From positions 186,001 through 250,000 of the forward strand of contig NZ_FPEH01000015.1 in the NCBI RefSeq assembly GCF_900117425.1: a stretch of DNA of 64,000 bases. Direction: 5' to 3'. The position numbers were made by a program, and so were the translations under genes. The notes under the pieces are model-generated. The model saw nothing but the letters and a program-made list of their open reading frames with translations, had not been told where the DNA came from and made no database searches. This document shows, piece after piece, positions 44,081 to 55,563 of this stretch. This stretch comes from Novosphingobium sp. NDB2Meth1. GTDB taxonomy: Bacteria > Pseudomonadota > Alphaproteobacteria > Sphingomonadales > Sphingomonadaceae. How positions within the stretch are numbered: the stretch's first letter is position 1; each line of letters begins with the position of its first letter.

Positions 44081-45697
44081 GTGGTGGATGTGACGACCAA
44101 GGTCTGGGATGCGGTCATCGTCGGGGCCGGGCACAATGGCCTGACCGCTGCGGCCTATCTTGCCAAGGCCGGACGCTCGGTTCTGGTGCTCGAGGCGCGG
44201 CCCATCGTCGGCGGTGCCTGCGTGACCGAAGAGGTGATCCCGGGCCACCGCGTGTCCTTCACGTCCTACATCGCCTCGATGCTGATGCCGACGGTCATCC
44301 GCGATCTCGATCTTGGCCGTCACGGTTTGCGGATGGTGGCTTGCGATCCGATCCTGACCGTGCCGCTGGGCGAGGGTGAGATCATCCGCTGGTGGGCTGA
44401 TCCTGAACGGACAGCGCAGGAGATTGCGCGCTTCTCCGCGCGCGATGCCGAGGCCTTCCTCGAAGTCGACCGCAAGCTCAAGGCGCTTGCCGCCTATCTC
44501 CAGCCGTTCTTCCTGGAATCGCCGCCGGACCTTGCCGCGCGCGGGCTCGACCGCATCCGCGAGGGGCTGCGGATGATCCGCCGCTTCCGCCGCATCAAAG
44601 GCAGCGAGATCGGCGAGATGGTGCAGTTCCTTACCGGCAGTCTCGGCGAGTTCCTTGACCGGCACTTCGAGTCCGAATCGGCCAAGCGGATGATCCTTGC
44701 CAACAACGTCTACGGCAAGCACGGCGGGCCTTACGAGCCGGGCTCGGCAGTCGGGCTGCTGTTCCACCTGCTCGCGGGCGGCGATCACGCGGTTCAGGGC
44801 TTCAACGGCCATGTGATGGGCGGCATGGGTGCGGTTTCCGGCGCCATTGCGGCCTCCGCGCGCGGCTTCGGCGCGGTGATCGAGACCAGCGCACCGGTCG
44901 GCAGCATCGATGTCTACCAAGGCCGCGCGACCGGTGTGACGCTGCTCGACGGGCGGCAGGTGCGCGCGAAAGTCGTGCTCTCCAACGCCGATCCCAAGCG
45001 CACCTTCCTTGCGCTGCTGGCCAAGGCCGATCTGCCGGACGATTTCCGCCGCGATATCGCCGCGATCAAGATGAGCGGCCCGGCGGCCAAGCTCAACATC
45101 GCGCTTTCCGGCGAGCCGACCGTCATCGGTCGCAGTCCTGACGCGACGCCGCTGGAGCGGGCACTGCTGACCATCGCGCCGACGCTCGAAGGCGCGCAGC
45201 GCTGCGCTGATACCGCGCGCTTCGGCGATGTGCCTGACGAGCTGTGGATCGACTGTGTGATCCCCAGCCTCGTCGACGACAGCCTGTGCCCCCCGGGGCA
45301 TCACATGCTGACCTGCTTCATCCAGTACCTGCCCTACGAGCTGCGTGAGGGCACCTGGGACGAGAAGCGCGAGGCGCTGGCGGAGACGATCATCGACCAG
45401 ATCAGCCGCCACATGCCGAACCTGCGCGAACTGATCATCGGCCGCGTCATGCTCACCCCGCTCGATCTGGAACGGATCTACGGTCTGACCGAAGGCAATA
45501 TCTTCCACGGTGACCTGCATCCCGGCGCGCTGTTCTCGATGCGCCCGGTGCCGCGCTGGTCGCAATATCGGACGCCGGTCGAGGGGCTCTATCTCTGCGG
45601 TGCGGGCGCGCATCCCGGCGGCGGGGTGACGGGGGCGCCGGGGCATAACGCGGCGATGCAGGTGCTCAAGGATACCAAGAAGCAAGGTCGTCGCTGA
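44081..45697 (+). CDS. FAD-dependent oxidoreductase (phytoene desaturase-like family)
   Basis: A 538-residue flavoprotein with an N-terminal dinucleotide fold (VIVGAGHNGLTAAAYLAKAG, residues ~11-30) and ARPIVGGACVTEE, and a C-terminal FAD-binding segment (GLYLCGAGAHPGGGVTGAPG). This is the NAD(P)/FAD-dependent family near phytoene dehydrogenases, many of which act on non-carotenoid substrates. No carotenoid gene is present, so the substrate is unknown. The start is one of three GTG codons; I chose 44081 because GGGGGAA lies upstream. Its stop overlaps the permease start by one base. Confidence 0.82.
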   Translation: MVDVTTKVWDAVIVGAGHNGLTAAAYLAKAGRSVLVLEARPIVGGACVTEEVIPGHRVSFTSYIASMLMPTVIRDLDLGRHGLRMVACDPILTVPLGEGEIIRWWADPERTAQEIARFSARDAEAFLEVDRKLKALAAYLQPFFLESPPDLAARGLDRIREGLRMIRRFRRIKGSEIGEMVQFLTGSLGEFLDRHFESESAKRMILANNVYGKHGGPYEPGSAVGLLFHLLAGGDHAVQGFNGHVMGGMGAVSGAIAASARGFGAVIETSAPVGSIDVYQGRATGVTLLDGRQVRAKVVLSNADPKRTFLALLAKADLPDDFRRDIAAIKMSGPAAKLNIALSGEPTVIGRSPDATPLERALLTIAPTLEGAQRCADTARFGDVPDELWIDCVIPSLVDDSLCPPGHHMLTCFIQYLPYELREGTWDEKREALAETIIDQISRHMPNLRELIIGRVMLTPLDLERIYGLTEGNIFHGDLHPGALFSMRPVPRWSQYRTPVEGLYLCGAGAHPGGGVTGAPGHNAAMQVLKDTKKQGRR

Positions 45698-47100
45698 TGG
45701 CCGGCGGCGCGCCTCAGCCTCACAAGGTCATGGGCGTTGCCGATCTCGCGATGTTCTACATCGTAACCGGCGTCAGCCTGCGCTGGATCGCGACCGCCGC
45801 CGCCTTCGGGCCAAGTTCAATCGTGGTCTGGGTGGGCGCACTGCTGTGCTTCTATCTGCCGTTCGTCCTTGCCATCGTCGAGCTGTCCTCGCGCTACCCG
45901 CAGGAAGGCGGGCTCTACATCTGGACGCGCGAGGCATTTGGCCCATATGTCGGCTTCATGGCAGGGTGGAGCTACTTCACCTCGAACCTCCCCTATTTCC
46001 CCAGCGTGCTCTATTTCGATGCCGGCAATGCGCTCTACATCGGCGGGACGAGCCTGCTGTTCCTGCGCGGCAATCCGCTGTTCTTCATGGGTTTTGCGCT
46101 GACGGCCCTCGCGTTCATCACCGCGATCAACATTTTCGGCATGCGCTTCGGACGCTGGCTGCACAATCTGGGTGCGGTCGGGATGTGGGGGCCGGCGCTG
46201 ATCGTGATCGTGCTGGGCGGAATCGCGTGGTCGCAGTTCGGTTCCGCAACCGAGTTCACGTCGCAATCGTTCGTGCCGGTGTTCGATCTGCAGCACATGA
46301 TCATGTGGGCCGCGATCGCCTTCGCGCTTTCAGGCGCGGAGACCGCCTCGTTCATGAGCGGCGAGATCAAGGACCCGCGCCGCACCATCCCCCGCGCGCT
46401 GCCGATTGCGGGGCTGGTGATCGTCTCATGCTACATCATCGGCACGTTCGCAGTGCTGCTGGCGATGCCTTCGAGCGAGGTCAACACGCTGCAGGGCCTC
46501 GTTCAGGCAGGCGCGGTGGCGGCTGAGAAAGTGGGGGCAGGGTGGATCGTCGTGCCCCTCGCGCTCCTCATCACGCTTGGCAATCTGGGCGCGGCTAGCG
46601 GCTTTCTTTCCTGCGCTGCACGCATCCCGTTTGCAGTCGGCATCGACCGGTTGCTTCCTCCCGTTTTCGCCAAGGTCCACCCAAAATGGGGCACGCCTTA
46701 TGTCGCCATCCTGGTGCAGGGCGGGCTTGGTGCAGTCCTATGCATACTTGGACAGGCTGGTACTGGCGTGAAAGGCGCCTATGATGTGCTCGTCAGCATG
46801 GGAATCATCGCCGCCTTTCTTCCGTTCGCGCTCGTCTTCCTCGCGGTGATCCGGCTGCAGGGCGTGCCGAGCGACGTGCCCCTCACGCGCCTGCCGGGCG
46901 GTCGCGTCACCTCGACCGCATTCGCCTGCATTGGCTTCGCCACGACGCTGACCGCCTTGGTGCTGGCGGGATTTCCTGCGCCGGATGAGCCGAACAAGCT
47001 GCTCGCCGTGATCAAGATTCTCGGTCTCACCACGATCCTTCTCGGCAGTGGATCAGTCGTCTACCTCCTTGGCCAACGCGCTGCCAGGCGGTCGGCATGA
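45697..47100 (+). CDS. APC superfamily amino acid/amine permease
   Basis: A 467-residue protein with 12 hydrophobic segments and the APC family pattern (GPSSIVVWVGALLCFYLPF, SSRYPQEGGLYIWTREAFG, AFALSGAETASFMSGEIKDP). It imports an amino acid or related amine; the operon partners (oxidoreductase, oxygenase) suggest an amine or quaternary ammonium compound. ATG 45697 overlaps the previous stop by one base; its stop overlaps the TetR start by four bases. Confidence 0.9.
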   Translation: MAGGAPQPHKVMGVADLAMFYIVTGVSLRWIATAAAFGPSSIVVWVGALLCFYLPFVLAIVELSSRYPQEGGLYIWTREAFGPYVGFMAGWSYFTSNLPYFPSVLYFDAGNALYIGGTSLLFLRGNPLFFMGFALTALAFITAINIFGMRFGRWLHNLGAVGMWGPALIVIVLGGIAWSQFGSATEFTSQSFVPVFDLQHMIMWAAIAFALSGAETASFMSGEIKDPRRTIPRALPIAGLVIVSCYIIGTFAVLLAMPSSEVNTLQGLVQAGAVAAEKVGAGWIVVPLALLITLGNLGAASGFLSCAARIPFAVGIDRLLPPVFAKVHPKWGTPYVAILVQGGLGAVLCILGQAGTGVKGAYDVLVSMGIIAAFLPFALVFLAVIRLQGVPSDVPLTRLPGGRVTSTAFACIGFATTLTALVLAGFPAPDEPNKLLAVIKILGLTTILLGSGSVVYLLGQRAARRSA

Positions 47101-47728
47101 ACATGGCCAGCCCACCTGGGGAGGAGGCAACGCCGCGCCGCCGCCGGGCTTCGCCTGTAGTGCGCCGGGCAGACCTTGTCGCCGCGACGGTCAACTGCCT
47201 CGCCCGGCTGGGTGCCAAGGGCGCAACCGGGCGCGAGATCTGCCGGCAAGCCGGGGTCAGCCATGGCCTGCTGCGCCACTATTTCCGCAATCCGGACAAT
47301 CTGCTGCTCGAAACCTACGAGCAGCTCTGCGAGGACATGCTGATCCAGCTCGAAGCGGCGGCAATGCCCGGTGAGGGCGCGCCAGGCGAGGCGCTGCACC
47401 GCTACTTCGTCGCGGTTTTCTCCGACGACTGGGCCGGGCCGGACATTATCGGCGCGTGGATGGTGTTCTGGCAGCTGGCGCGCAGCCGGGACGATTTCGC
47501 GGCTGTCTCCACACGGTTCAACTTCCGCCAGCGTGATTTGCTCGAACGGCTTGTCGCGCAACTGCCGCAGGAGGAGAGCGCAAGCTGCCGCTTGCGGATG
47601 GCATTGCGCTGCTGTCTGCCGTGCTTGATGGCCTGTGGATCGAATTCTACCTCTCGGACCAGCGCACCCCGCGCGAGCGCTGCGTTGCGCTGTGCGATGC
47701 TGCGGCGCAGCGGCTTTTCGGGAGCTGA
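47097..47728 (+). pseudogene. TetR-family (BetI-like) regulator with an internal frameshift
   Basis: From ATG 47097 the frame encodes a TetR HTH (RADLVAATVNCLARLGAKG, REICRQAGVSHGLLRHYF) and the first BetI-like helices up to RLVAQLPQE (~47575). Similarity then moves to another frame: KLPLADGIALLSAVLDGLW (from 47582), IEFYLSDQRTPRERC and a stop at 47726-47728. The total length, 632 bases, is not a multiple of three. So the gene is a pseudogene, or there is a sequencing error or frameshifting near 47570-47582. It would have controlled the upstream genes. Confidence 0.7.
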
Positions 47729-47892
47729 TCGCCCTCAGTGCGGAGGAGGGTGGTTGCCGCAGTGTGTGCTGCCACATGCTCTTTGCACTGCACACTGGGT
47801 CCCTCAAGAGGCCTATGGCAACGGGAACTTCCTGCACGGAATCGGGGCGAACACCGGCTTGACCGCAATTGCCGCAGCGATAGAGGGGCGCG

Positions 47893-50800
47893 ATGCTGAC
47901 CGCGCCCGAAGTCCGTCCTGCCTTGCTGCACGCTTTCCTTGCGGAGGCCGCTGCCCGCTATCCGGACCAGACCGCGATCGAGGTGCCGCCTGCGCGCAAT
48001 CGGCCGGACCGGCAGGCGATCAGCTATGCCGAACTTGTGTCCCTTACCGACCGGCTCGCTCACCATCTCGCGCCGCGGCTGGAGGCGGAGCGGATTGTCG
48101 CGCTGCTGCTACCGCGCACCTCGCCAATGCTCTATGCGGCGCAGATCGCGGTGCTCAAGGCGGGCGGGGCCTACACGGCGATCGATCCTTCGTTTCCGGA
48201 TGATCGCATTGCCGAAGTGCTGGAAGACGCCAATGCGGTCGCGGTCCTGACCGATGCGGCTGGTGCCGCGCGGCTCGGTTCCGTCGCGGGCGAGGTGCCC
48301 CTGCTGCAAGTGACGGAGCTGGCGGTGCAGGAGCCGCCTGCGGGCGCAGCATTGCCGGATGAAATCCGCCTGGAACAGCTCGCCTACGTGATCTATACCA
48401 GCGGCACGACCGGCAAGCCCAAGGGCGTCATGGTCGAACATCGCAACGTCGCTAACCTTGTTGCGTCCGATCTCGCCGAATTCGGTCTCGGCCCGTCAGA
48501 TCGCGTCATTCAAGGCTCGTCCGCCGCCTACGACAGTTCCATCGAGGAAATCTGGCTGGCGCTCGCCTCGGGCGCGACGCTGGTGGTGATGGACGACGAA
48601 GCCGCGCGGCTTGGGCCCGACATCGTCGAATGGCTGCGTAACGAGCGTGCCACGGTGTTCTGCCCGCCGCCGACGTTGCTGCGCAGCAGCGGCTGCCGCG
48701 AGCCGGAAAGCGCCCTGCCTGAACTCAAACTGCTCTATGTCGGTGGCGAAGCCCTGCCGCGCGATATTGCGGACCGCTGGGCCAAGGGGCGGCGGATGGT
48801 CAACGGCTATGGCCCGACCGAATGCGCGGTCACTTGCCTGCGCGGCGATATCGTGCCCGGCGGCCCGATCACTATCGGCCGCCCGGTTCCGGGTATGGCC
48901 GCTTATGTGCTCGATGATGCGCTCCAGCCGGTGCGCGAGGGCGAGCAAGGCGAGCTGTGCATGGGCGGGGCAGGGGTTGCGCGCGGCTATCGCCACCGCG
49001 AGGACCTGACCGCCGAAAAGTTCGTCGACCACCCGACTTGCGGGCGGATCTATCGCACCGGCGACCTCGTCCACCGCGAAGCTGACGGCAGCCTGTTCTA
49101 TCACGGCCGCATCGATGCGCAGGTCAAGATCCGCGGCTACCGTGTCGAACTGGGCGAGATCGAGGCCCGCCTGGCCGCACTTCCCGGCGTGCGCGCAGCG
49201 GCGGCGCGGCTGCAGGATGCAGGCGGGGTGCCGGAACTGGTCGCCTATGTGGTGGCGGGGGAAGGCGTCACGGCGCTCGATCTCGACGACTTGCGCACCC
49301 AGCTCGCCAGCACCGTGCCGGGTTACATGGTGCCGCGCCGGATCGGCCTGCTCGATGAACTGCCCACGACGGTCGGCGGCAAGCTCAACCGGGCCGCATT
49401 GCCGCCGATGAGCTTTACGGCGGATACCTTGCCGGACCGCGACATCTTACCGCCCGCAACGCCGCACGAAACCGCATTGGCCGCCGCCTTTGCCGATATC
49501 CTGACGCGGCCGGGCGGCGTGTCGGTCGACGACGATTTTTTCGAAGACCTTGGCGGCGATTCCCTTAGCGCCGCGCTGCTCGTCACACTGCTGCGCGAAG
49601 CCGGCGCGGCAGACTGGATCACAGTCAGCGATATCTATTCCGCCCGCACCGTGCGTGCGCTGGCCGCGATGGGCGAGGAGGCCAATGCGGCCACTGCCCA
49701 TGCTGCGCAGCATAAGGCGCCCGAATTGGAGCGCGAGGGCAAGGCGCAGCCGCTGCTCGCCAACATTGTGCAGCTGGTATGGCTGGCCGGCGAGCTTGCC
49801 TTTGGCGGCTGGGTCAGCTGGTGGGTGGCGTGGGAACTGTTCCCGGCACTGTTCGACAAGCTTGATCTCGTCGGCTTCGTGCTGCTGACGCCGTTGATTA
49901 CCGTGGCCGGTGTCGCGCTATACCTGCCGGTGTCGGTCGGCTTCACGTTGCTGGTCAAGGCGATCGCAATCGGGCGCTATCGTGCGGTGCGGGCACCGGT
50001 GTGGAGCCCCTATCACCTGCGGCATTGGGTTACTGTCCAGTCGGCGCGGCTGATTCCCTGGCCGATGCTGTCCGGCACTGTCTTCCAGAACGCCGTGCTC
50101 CGGCTGCTGGGCGCAAAGATCGGGCGCGGCGTGCATATCCATCGCGGCGTGCACCTCCATCGCGGCGGCTGGGACCTGCTCGAGATCGGCGACAATGTGA
50201 CGCTCGGGCAGGACGCGCATATCGGGCTCGCCGAATATGACCGGGGCGATGTGGTGTTCGGCCATATCGTGATCGAGGCCGATGCCACGTTGCAAACCCG
50301 TGCGACAGTGGAGCACGATTGCCGCATCGGCGCGGGCAGCGTGATCGCGCCGCTCTCGGTGATCAATCCGGGCACCACGATTCCAGCGGGCGAGCTGTGG
50401 GACGGCGTACCCGCCCGCCGCGTCGGCCCGGCGCCGGACGCACCGGCCTTCACCATGCATGGCCGCCACCTCCATCCGGTCACCCACGGCTTCGCCATGC
50501 TCGCGGCCGAGGGCGTCGCCACCATGTTTGGTGCACTGCCGACGGGGCTCCTCGCGCTGCTGCTGTGCGGCCTCCTCGGGGTCGGTTCGGAGGAAATCTG
50601 GGTCTGGATCTACGAGCCCAAGCTCGATCCGCATGTCCTCGCGGTCGTGTTCGGCGTGACTGTGATCAGCGTCCCTGTCAGCCTCGTGTGGAGCGCGCTG
50701 ATGGTGCGCGCGATGGGCCGCGTCAAGCCCGGCGTGATTGACCGCTGGAGCCTTGCCTATATCCGCGTCTGGCTCAAATCCGCGACGACCTTCAACGCGG

Positions 50801-51882
50801 GCCAGTGGCTTTCAGGCACACTGTTCTGGAAACAATGGTTGCGGCTGGCGGGTGCGAACATCGGCGAAAAATGCGAGATCAGCACGATCTTCGACGTGAC
50901 GCCCGAACTCGTCACCATCGGCGCGGAGACCTTCTTTGCCGATGGCATCTACCTTGGCGGACCGGAAATCTCGCGCGGCACGGTGCGACTTGCGCCCATC
51001 GTGTTGGGCCGCAACACGTTCCTTGGCAACCATGCGGTGATCCCGGCGGGGGAAGTGCTGCCGGATGATATCCTGATCGGCATCAGCACGGTGGCAAACT
51101 CCCAGGAAATCGCGGCCGGCCAATCGCGCTTCGGCCGTCCGAGCTTCGATCTGCCGCGCCGTCAGGTGGTCGAGATGGACCGCAGTCTGACCCACGATCC
51201 CTCGCCGATCCGCTACTGGAACCGCGTGTTCTGGGAATTGCTGCGCTTCGTGCTGCCGGTCGGCCCGTTGCTGGCGACAGTGCTGTGGTACAAGCTGCTG
51301 GTCGAAGGCGCGCCGGAAGCGACCAATCTCGAGTTCGCGTTGATCATCATTCCGCTGGCGACATTGGCCCCGCTGCTCGCGCTGCTGCTGGCGGTGACCG
51401 TGCTCAAATGGACGCTGATGGGCCGTGTCAAGCCCGGCCAGCACGCGCTTTGGTCATGCTGGGCGAGCCGGTGGGACTTCGTCTTCGTCGCCTGGGCGCG
51501 CTATGCCAATGCGATCCTGCAGCAACTGGAAGGCACGTTCCTGCTGACGCTCTATTTGCGCCTGATGGGCCTCAAGATCGGAAAGCGCGCGGTGCTCGGG
51601 CCGCAGTTCTCGCAAGTCGTCGATCCCGACATGATCGAGATCGGCGACGGGGCGACGGTCACGGCGTTCTTCCAGGCGCACACTTTCGAGGACCGCGTGC
51701 TCAAGGTCGACAAGGTGCGGATCATGGCGGGCGCGACGATCAGCGCCGGGACCGTGCCGCTCTACGGCTGCGTGGTGGGCGAGGGCGCGCATGTCGGCGC
51801 CGGCAGCGTGATCATGAAGCAGGAGAGCCTGCTGCCGGGCCTTGCCTATCAGGGCGTGCCGCTCAAGGTTGTTCGGAACTAG
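47893..51882 (+). CDS. Pls/PosA-family NRPS-like protein (adenylation, carrier, membrane and hexapeptide-repeat domains)
   Basis: A 1329-residue protein. Residues ~1-500 are an adenylation domain ([53 protein letters not shown]). Residues ~525-595 are a carrier domain with the phosphopantetheine Ser557 in LGGDSLSA. The C-terminal 730 residues have several membrane helices alternating with left-handed-beta-helix (acyltransferase-like) repeats. This is the layout of Pls/PosA proteins, which include epsilon-poly-L-lysine synthetase. It would activate an amino acid and make a homopolymer or small amide at the membrane; product unknown. Confidence 0.9.
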   Translation: MLTAPEVRPALLHAFLAEAAARYPDQTAIEVPPARNRPDRQAISYAELVSLTDRLAHHLAPRLEAERIVALLLPRTSPMLYAAQIAVLKAGGAYTAIDPSFPDDRIAEVLEDANAVAVLTDAAGAARLGSVAGEVPLLQVTELAVQEPPAGAALPDEIRLEQLAYVIYTSGTTGKPKGVMVEHRNVANLVASDLAEFGLGPSDRVIQGSSAAYDSSIEEIWLALASGATLVVMDDEAARLGPDIVEWLRNERATVFCPPPTLLRSSGCREPESALPELKLLYVGGEALPRDIADRWAKGRRMVNGYGPTECAVTCLRGDIVPGGPITIGRPVPGMAAYVLDDALQPVREGEQGELCMGGAGVARGYRHREDLTAEKFVDHPTCGRIYRTGDLVHREADGSLFYHGRIDAQVKIRGYRVELGEIEARLAALPGVRAAAARLQDAGGVPELVAYVVAGEGVTALDLDDLRTQLASTVPGYMVPRRIGLLDELPTTVGGKLNRAALPPMSFTADTLPDRDILPPATPHETALAAAFADILTRPGGVSVDDDFFEDLGGDSLSAALLVTLLREAGAADWITVSDIYSARTVRALAAMGEEANAATAHAAQHKAPELEREGKAQPLLANIVQLVWLAGELAFGGWVSWWVAWELFPALFDKLDLVGFVLLTPLITVAGVALYLPVSVGFTLLVKAIAIGRYRAVRAPVWSPYHLRHWVTVQSARLIPWPMLSGTVFQNAVLRLLGAKIGRGVHIHRGVHLHRGGWDLLEIGDNVTLGQDAHIGLAEYDRGDVVFGHIVIEADATLQTRATVEHDCRIGAGSVIAPLSVINPGTTIPAGELWDGVPARRVGPAPDAPAFTMHGRHLHPVTHGFAMLAAEGVATMFGALPTGLLALLLCGLLGVGSEEIWVWIYEPKLDPHVLAVVFGVTVISVPVSLVWSALMVRAMGRVKPGVIDRWSLAYIRVWLKSATTFNAGQWLSGTLFWKQWLRLAGANIGEKCEISTIFDVTPELVTIGAETFFADGIYLGGPEISRGTVRLAPIVLGRNTFLGNHAVIPAGEVLPDDILIGISTVANSQEIAAGQSRFGRPSFDLPRRQVVEMDRSLTHDPSPIRYWNRVFWELLRFVLPVGPLLATVLWYKLLVEGAPEATNLEFALIIIPLATLAPLLALLLAVTVLKWTLMGRVKPGQHALWSCWASRWDFVFVAWARYANAILQQLEGTFLLTLYLRLMGLKIGKRAVLGPQFSQVVDPDMIEIGDGATVTAFFQAHTFEDRVLKVDKVRIMAGATISAGTVPLYGCVVGEGAHVGAGSVIMKQESLLPGLAYQGVPLKVVRN

Positions 51883-53627
51883 AGGATGAAATCGAGGCCG
51901 GTGAGGGCAGGAGCTTTCTCGATCCGGATCGCGAAATCGGCCACGCCGTTGCCATCGATATCGCCGCTGACGAGGCCGACGCCGCTGGCCACGACATAGC
52001 GCAGTTGCCCGGCGACTTTGGTGAAGGCGCCGTTGCCGATCCAGGTGAAAGCATCGTTCACACCGGAGGTCGACTTGACCGCGTCGATTGCGGAAAGATC
52101 GATGCGGTCGCCCTGGCTGCTGCTGAAATCGAGGATCGTGTCTGCCGTAGTCGCGGTGGTGCCGGGAAGGTCGCCCAGTTCGGCAAAGCGGAACACGTCG
52201 CCGCCGAGGCCGCCCTGCAGCGAGTCGCGTCCGCCGCCGCCGATGAGGATGTCCGCGCCGCCGCCGCCGGACAGCTGGTCCGCCCCGCCGCCGCCGTTGA
52301 TCAGGTTGGCGCCGTCATTGCCGGTCAGGATATCCGCACCGGTGCCGCCGATCAGGTTTTCGACGCCTACCAGCGTGTCGTTCCCCGCACCTGTGTTCTG
52401 CGCGCCTGAGATGGCGAGGCTCACCCGCAAGGAGGCACTGACTGCGGCGAAGCTGGCGGTATCGGTACCGGCGCCGCCGTCGAGCAGATCATTGCCGGCA
52501 CCGCCGATAAGCACGTCGTCGCCGTCACCGCCGCTCAGCGTGTCATTGCCGACGCCGCCGTCGAGCTGGTCGTTGCCCGTGCCGCCACGCAGAATGTCGT
52601 CGCCGCCGTTGCCCTGCAGCCTGTCTGCCCCGGCTCCGCCATCGAGCAGGTTGGCGAGTTCCGAGCCGATCAGCGCATCGCCGCCACTGCCGCCCAACGC
52701 GTTTTCGATGTTGCAATTGAAGGCGATGCCGATGTTGTTGGTAAGCGCGACGCTGTCATAGGCAAGCGAAGAATAGGCCCCCGGCCGGAGGTCCACGGTG
52801 CAGCCCTGGCTGAACGCGGCGACGCTGAAGGTGTCCGTCCCGCCGGCATCCCAGATCGTCTCGAACGAAGGTGCTGCGGGGTCGAAGGCGTAGGTATCGG
52901 CGCCGGTGCGATACGTCATGTTCGCGCCGTAGAGCTTCTGGATCGCAAGTATGTCGTAGACCATCGGTGTCTTGATCAGCCACTCGGTACGGCTTGTCGC
53001 CGGATTGCGCCACCACACCTGCTCGGGCGAGGTATAGGACATGATCGAATAGCGCTGGTTGTCGAACCCCGCCGGGATTTTCGGCGCCTCGAACGTGTGC
53101 TTGAGCCCAAGGCTGTGGCCGATCTCGTGCAGGATCGCCATGTAGTTGTAGGTGCCCGGCGCAAAGGATTGACCAATGATGCCTTTGTCGATCCAGATAT
53201 CGCCGTGCGCGTTGGCGCGTCCGTCCGAGACGCCGAGCGAATAGCCCCAGTATCCGGCCGAGATCGCCGAGGAGAAGGCGATACGGATATCGCCGACCGT
53301 TCCATCGGCGGTCTCGGTGACGGGTGTGAATTTGATGTTGGCGACATTCGACCAGGCCTCGAAGGCCTTTGCGATCATCGGCGCCTGATTGGCATTTACC
53401 GCGCCGGTGACCGCGGCGGTGTTCTCGGCGCGGCCATAGGGCGTGGTGAACTGGCTGGCGACACCGCCCGCCCAAGGGAAGCTGTAGCTGATCTGCGTCG
53501 TACCGCCGACATCCTTGGTCGACCAGATTACCCGGAACATCGCGTCGGCGGGAAGCAGGGCTCTGATGAACGGGTCGGTGCTCGCGGCGGCGCGGGTTAC
53601 GACGGACAGGTCTGAGAACCGGGGCAT
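51879..53627 (-). CDS. Serralysin-type RTX metalloprotease (M10)
   Basis: A 582-residue secreted protease. The catalytic zinc site [11 protein letters not shown] (His167, Glu168, His171, His177) is followed by the Met-turn SIMSYTS (~193-199). From ~310 come many calcium-binding GGxGxDxLx nonapeptides (for example [17 protein letters not shown]). The C-terminal ~80 residues end in a hydrophobic DFIL tail typical of type I secretion signals. No signal peptide is present, consistent with type I export. No ABC/MFP secretion genes are in the window. The last four bases overlap the convergent NRPS gene. Confidence 0.94.
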   Translation of the reverse strand: MPRFSDLSVVTRAAASTDPFIRALLPADAMFRVIWSTKDVGGTTQISYSFPWAGGVASQFTTPYGRAENTAAVTGAVNANQAPMIAKAFEAWSNVANIKFTPVTETADGTVGDIRIAFSSAISAGYWGYSLGVSDGRANAHGDIWIDKGIIGQSFAPGTYNYMAILHEIGHSLGLKHTFEAPKIPAGFDNQRYSIMSYTSPEQVWWRNPATSRTEWLIKTPMVYDILAIQKLYGANMTYRTGADTYAFDPAAPSFETIWDAGGTDTFSVAAFSQGCTVDLRPGAYSSLAYDSVALTNNIGIAFNCNIENALGGSGGDALIGSELANLLDGGAGADRLQGNGGDDILRGGTGNDQLDGGVGNDTLSGGDGDDVLIGGAGNDLLDGGAGTDTASFAAVSASLRVSLAISGAQNTGAGNDTLVGVENLIGGTGADILTGNDGANLINGGGGADQLSGGGGADILIGGGGRDSLQGGLGGDVFRFAELGDLPGTTATTADTILDFSSSQGDRIDLSAIDAVKSTSGVNDAFTWIGNGAFTKVAGQLRYVVASGVGLVSGDIDGNGVADFAIRIEKAPALTGLDFIL

Positions 53628-53812
53628 GGCAGAAGGCTCGCGCTGCTGAGTGGCAGCTACGACAATGCCAGTGCCTGCTGAATCCCTTCTAAACGCCCAT
53701 GCCGACTATTTCGCAGCGATAATGAAGTCGCTGGTCGTGTCCCAAGCGTCACAGCCGTCATCTACCGCAGAATTGCGGTGCACACAGTGGTTAAGCGAAC
53801 AGGCCTTCGATT

Positions 53813-55333
53813 TTAGAAGTTTTTACGCGCCAGATAAGTTTCAAGCGCTTCAGCTGTGCCCGGCGGCACATGGAGGCCGAGCTTGCTGCGGCGATAGAGC
53901 ACATCTTCCGCACTGCGCGCCCATTCCTGATCGACCAGATAGTCGACTTCCGCTTGGGTCAACCCGCCGCCGAAGTCGGTTCCGAGCATATCCATCGTCT
54001 GCGCGGTTCCGAGGATCGCCTGCGCGCGGGTGCCATAGGCGCGGGCGAGGCGGGTCAGCAGCGGACGGGGAAGGTCCGGATGCGCGGCGGCAAGCCGCGC
54101 GACAAACGCCGCGAAGTCATCACCCGGAATGTCACCGCCGGGAAGATCCGCACCGGCCGTCCAGTGACCCTTGGCGCCGGGGTAGAACGGCACCAGCTTT
54201 TCCAGCGCATGTTCGGCCAGCTTGCGGTAGGTCGTGATCTTGCCGCCGAACACGCTGAGCAGCGGGGCCTTGCCGTTTCCGCCATCGAGATCGAGCACAT
54301 AGTCGCGCGTCACCGCCGACGCGCTCGCGGCATGATCATCATAAAGCGGGCGGATGCCGGCGTAGCTCCACACGACGTCTGCCGGATGGATCTCGCGTGC
54401 GAAATAGCGCCGCACCGTCTCGCACAAGTAGTCGGTTTCCTCGGGCGAGATTTGCGCCTTGCCCGGTTGGCCTTGCCACGGTTCGTCGGTCGTGCCGATC
54501 AGCGTGTAGTCGTGCTCGTAGGGGATCGCAAAGACGATGCGGCGATCGGGGTTCTGCAGCATGAAGGCGTGGTCGCCCTCATAGAGCTTCGGCACCACGA
54601 TATGGCTGCCCTTGATCAGCCGCACGCCGCGGTCCTGGCTGGCGCTGGCGGCGCGCTGGAGCACGTCTTCCACCCACGGACCCGCTGCGTTGACGAGGCC
54701 CTTGGCCATCACGCTCCGCGTGCCGCCGCTGCCGGTGATCTCGGCCTTCCACAGTGCGCCCTCCCGCATGGCAGAAACCAGCCTCGTGCGCGTTTCGATC
54801 CTTGCGCCGCGTTCCGCCGCATCGCGGGCGTTGAGCACGACGAGGCGGCTGTCTTCCACCCAGCAGTCGGAATAGACGAAGGCCGTCTTCGCGCCGGGCT
54901 TGAGACCATTGCCGAGCGCCGAGCGGGCGAGGTTGACCGTACGGGTGGCGGGCAGCTTCTTGCGTCCGCCGAGGTTGTCATAGAGGAACAGCCCCAGCCG
55001 CACGAGCCAGGCGGGGCGCGGTGAATTCATCTGCGGCAGCACAAAAGCGAGCGGCCAGATGATATGCGGCGCCATGCCCAGCAGTCGTTCGCGCTCGATC
55101 AGCGCCTCGCGCACCAGGCGGAACTCGTAATATTCGAGATAGCGCAGCCCGCCATGGATCAGCTTGGTGCTGGCCGAGGAGGTGTGGCTGGCGAGGTCTT
55201 CCTGTTCGACCAGCAGCACCGAAAGCCCACGTCCGGCGGCATCGCGGGCAATCCCTGCGCCATTGATCCCCCCGCCGACGATCAGCAGGTCATAGGTTTC
55301 CGGATCCGGCACGTGGTTGCTCCTGCCTGCCAT
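53813..55333 (-). CDS. glpD: Glycerol-3-phosphate dehydrogenase, FAD-dependent
   Basis: A 506-residue enzyme with the FAD fold DLLIVGGGINGAGIARDAAG (~15-34), the GlpD signature SSASTKLIHGGLRYLEYYEF (~52-71) and a substrate region GTTDEPWQG. It oxidises glycerol-3-phosphate to dihydroxyacetone phosphate at the membrane and passes electrons to quinone. It is monocistronic in this window; no glpK or glpF is adjacent. Confidence 0.94.
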   Translation of the reverse strand: MAGRSNHVPDPETYDLLIVGGGINGAGIARDAAGRGLSVLLVEQEDLASHTSSASTKLIHGGLRYLEYYEFRLVREALIERERLLGMAPHIIWPLAFVLPQMNSPRPAWLVRLGLFLYDNLGGRKKLPATRTVNLARSALGNGLKPGAKTAFVYSDCWVEDSRLVVLNARDAAERGARIETRTRLVSAMREGALWKAEITGSGGTRSVMAKGLVNAAGPWVEDVLQRAASASQDRGVRLIKGSHIVVPKLYEGDHAFMLQNPDRRIVFAIPYEHDYTLIGTTDEPWQGQPGKAQISPEETDYLCETVRRYFAREIHPADVVWSYAGIRPLYDDHAASASAVTRDYVLDLDGGNGKAPLLSVFGGKITTYRKLAEHALEKLVPFYPGAKGHWTAGADLPGGDIPGDDFAAFVARLAAAHPDLPRPLLTRLARAYGTRAQAILGTAQTMDMLGTDFGGGLTQAEVDYLVDQEWARSAEDVLYRRSKLGLHVPPGTAEALETYLARKNF

Positions 55334-55563
55334 TGCGGCGTGTGTGGTGGCGCCCGCTCCTTAGCCACGCGTGCGTGGTCGGACAAATGCAGCTAGCGCA
55401 AGGTGGGATGCGAATACAAGATAGCGCGCGCCAAGGTAAATGCGGTAACAGGGGCCATGCGAGAGGACAGGACTAACCCGGCACATGATCGGGAAACCCC
55501 GGATAACCACACCGATTGCGCGGACATTCGCGTCTGCGATCGCGCCATGCGGATGATTCGCGC

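Noticed and set aside
53650..53812. Plus-strand frame between the protease and glpD
   Set aside because: It runs into glpD antisense, with no ribosome site or family features.
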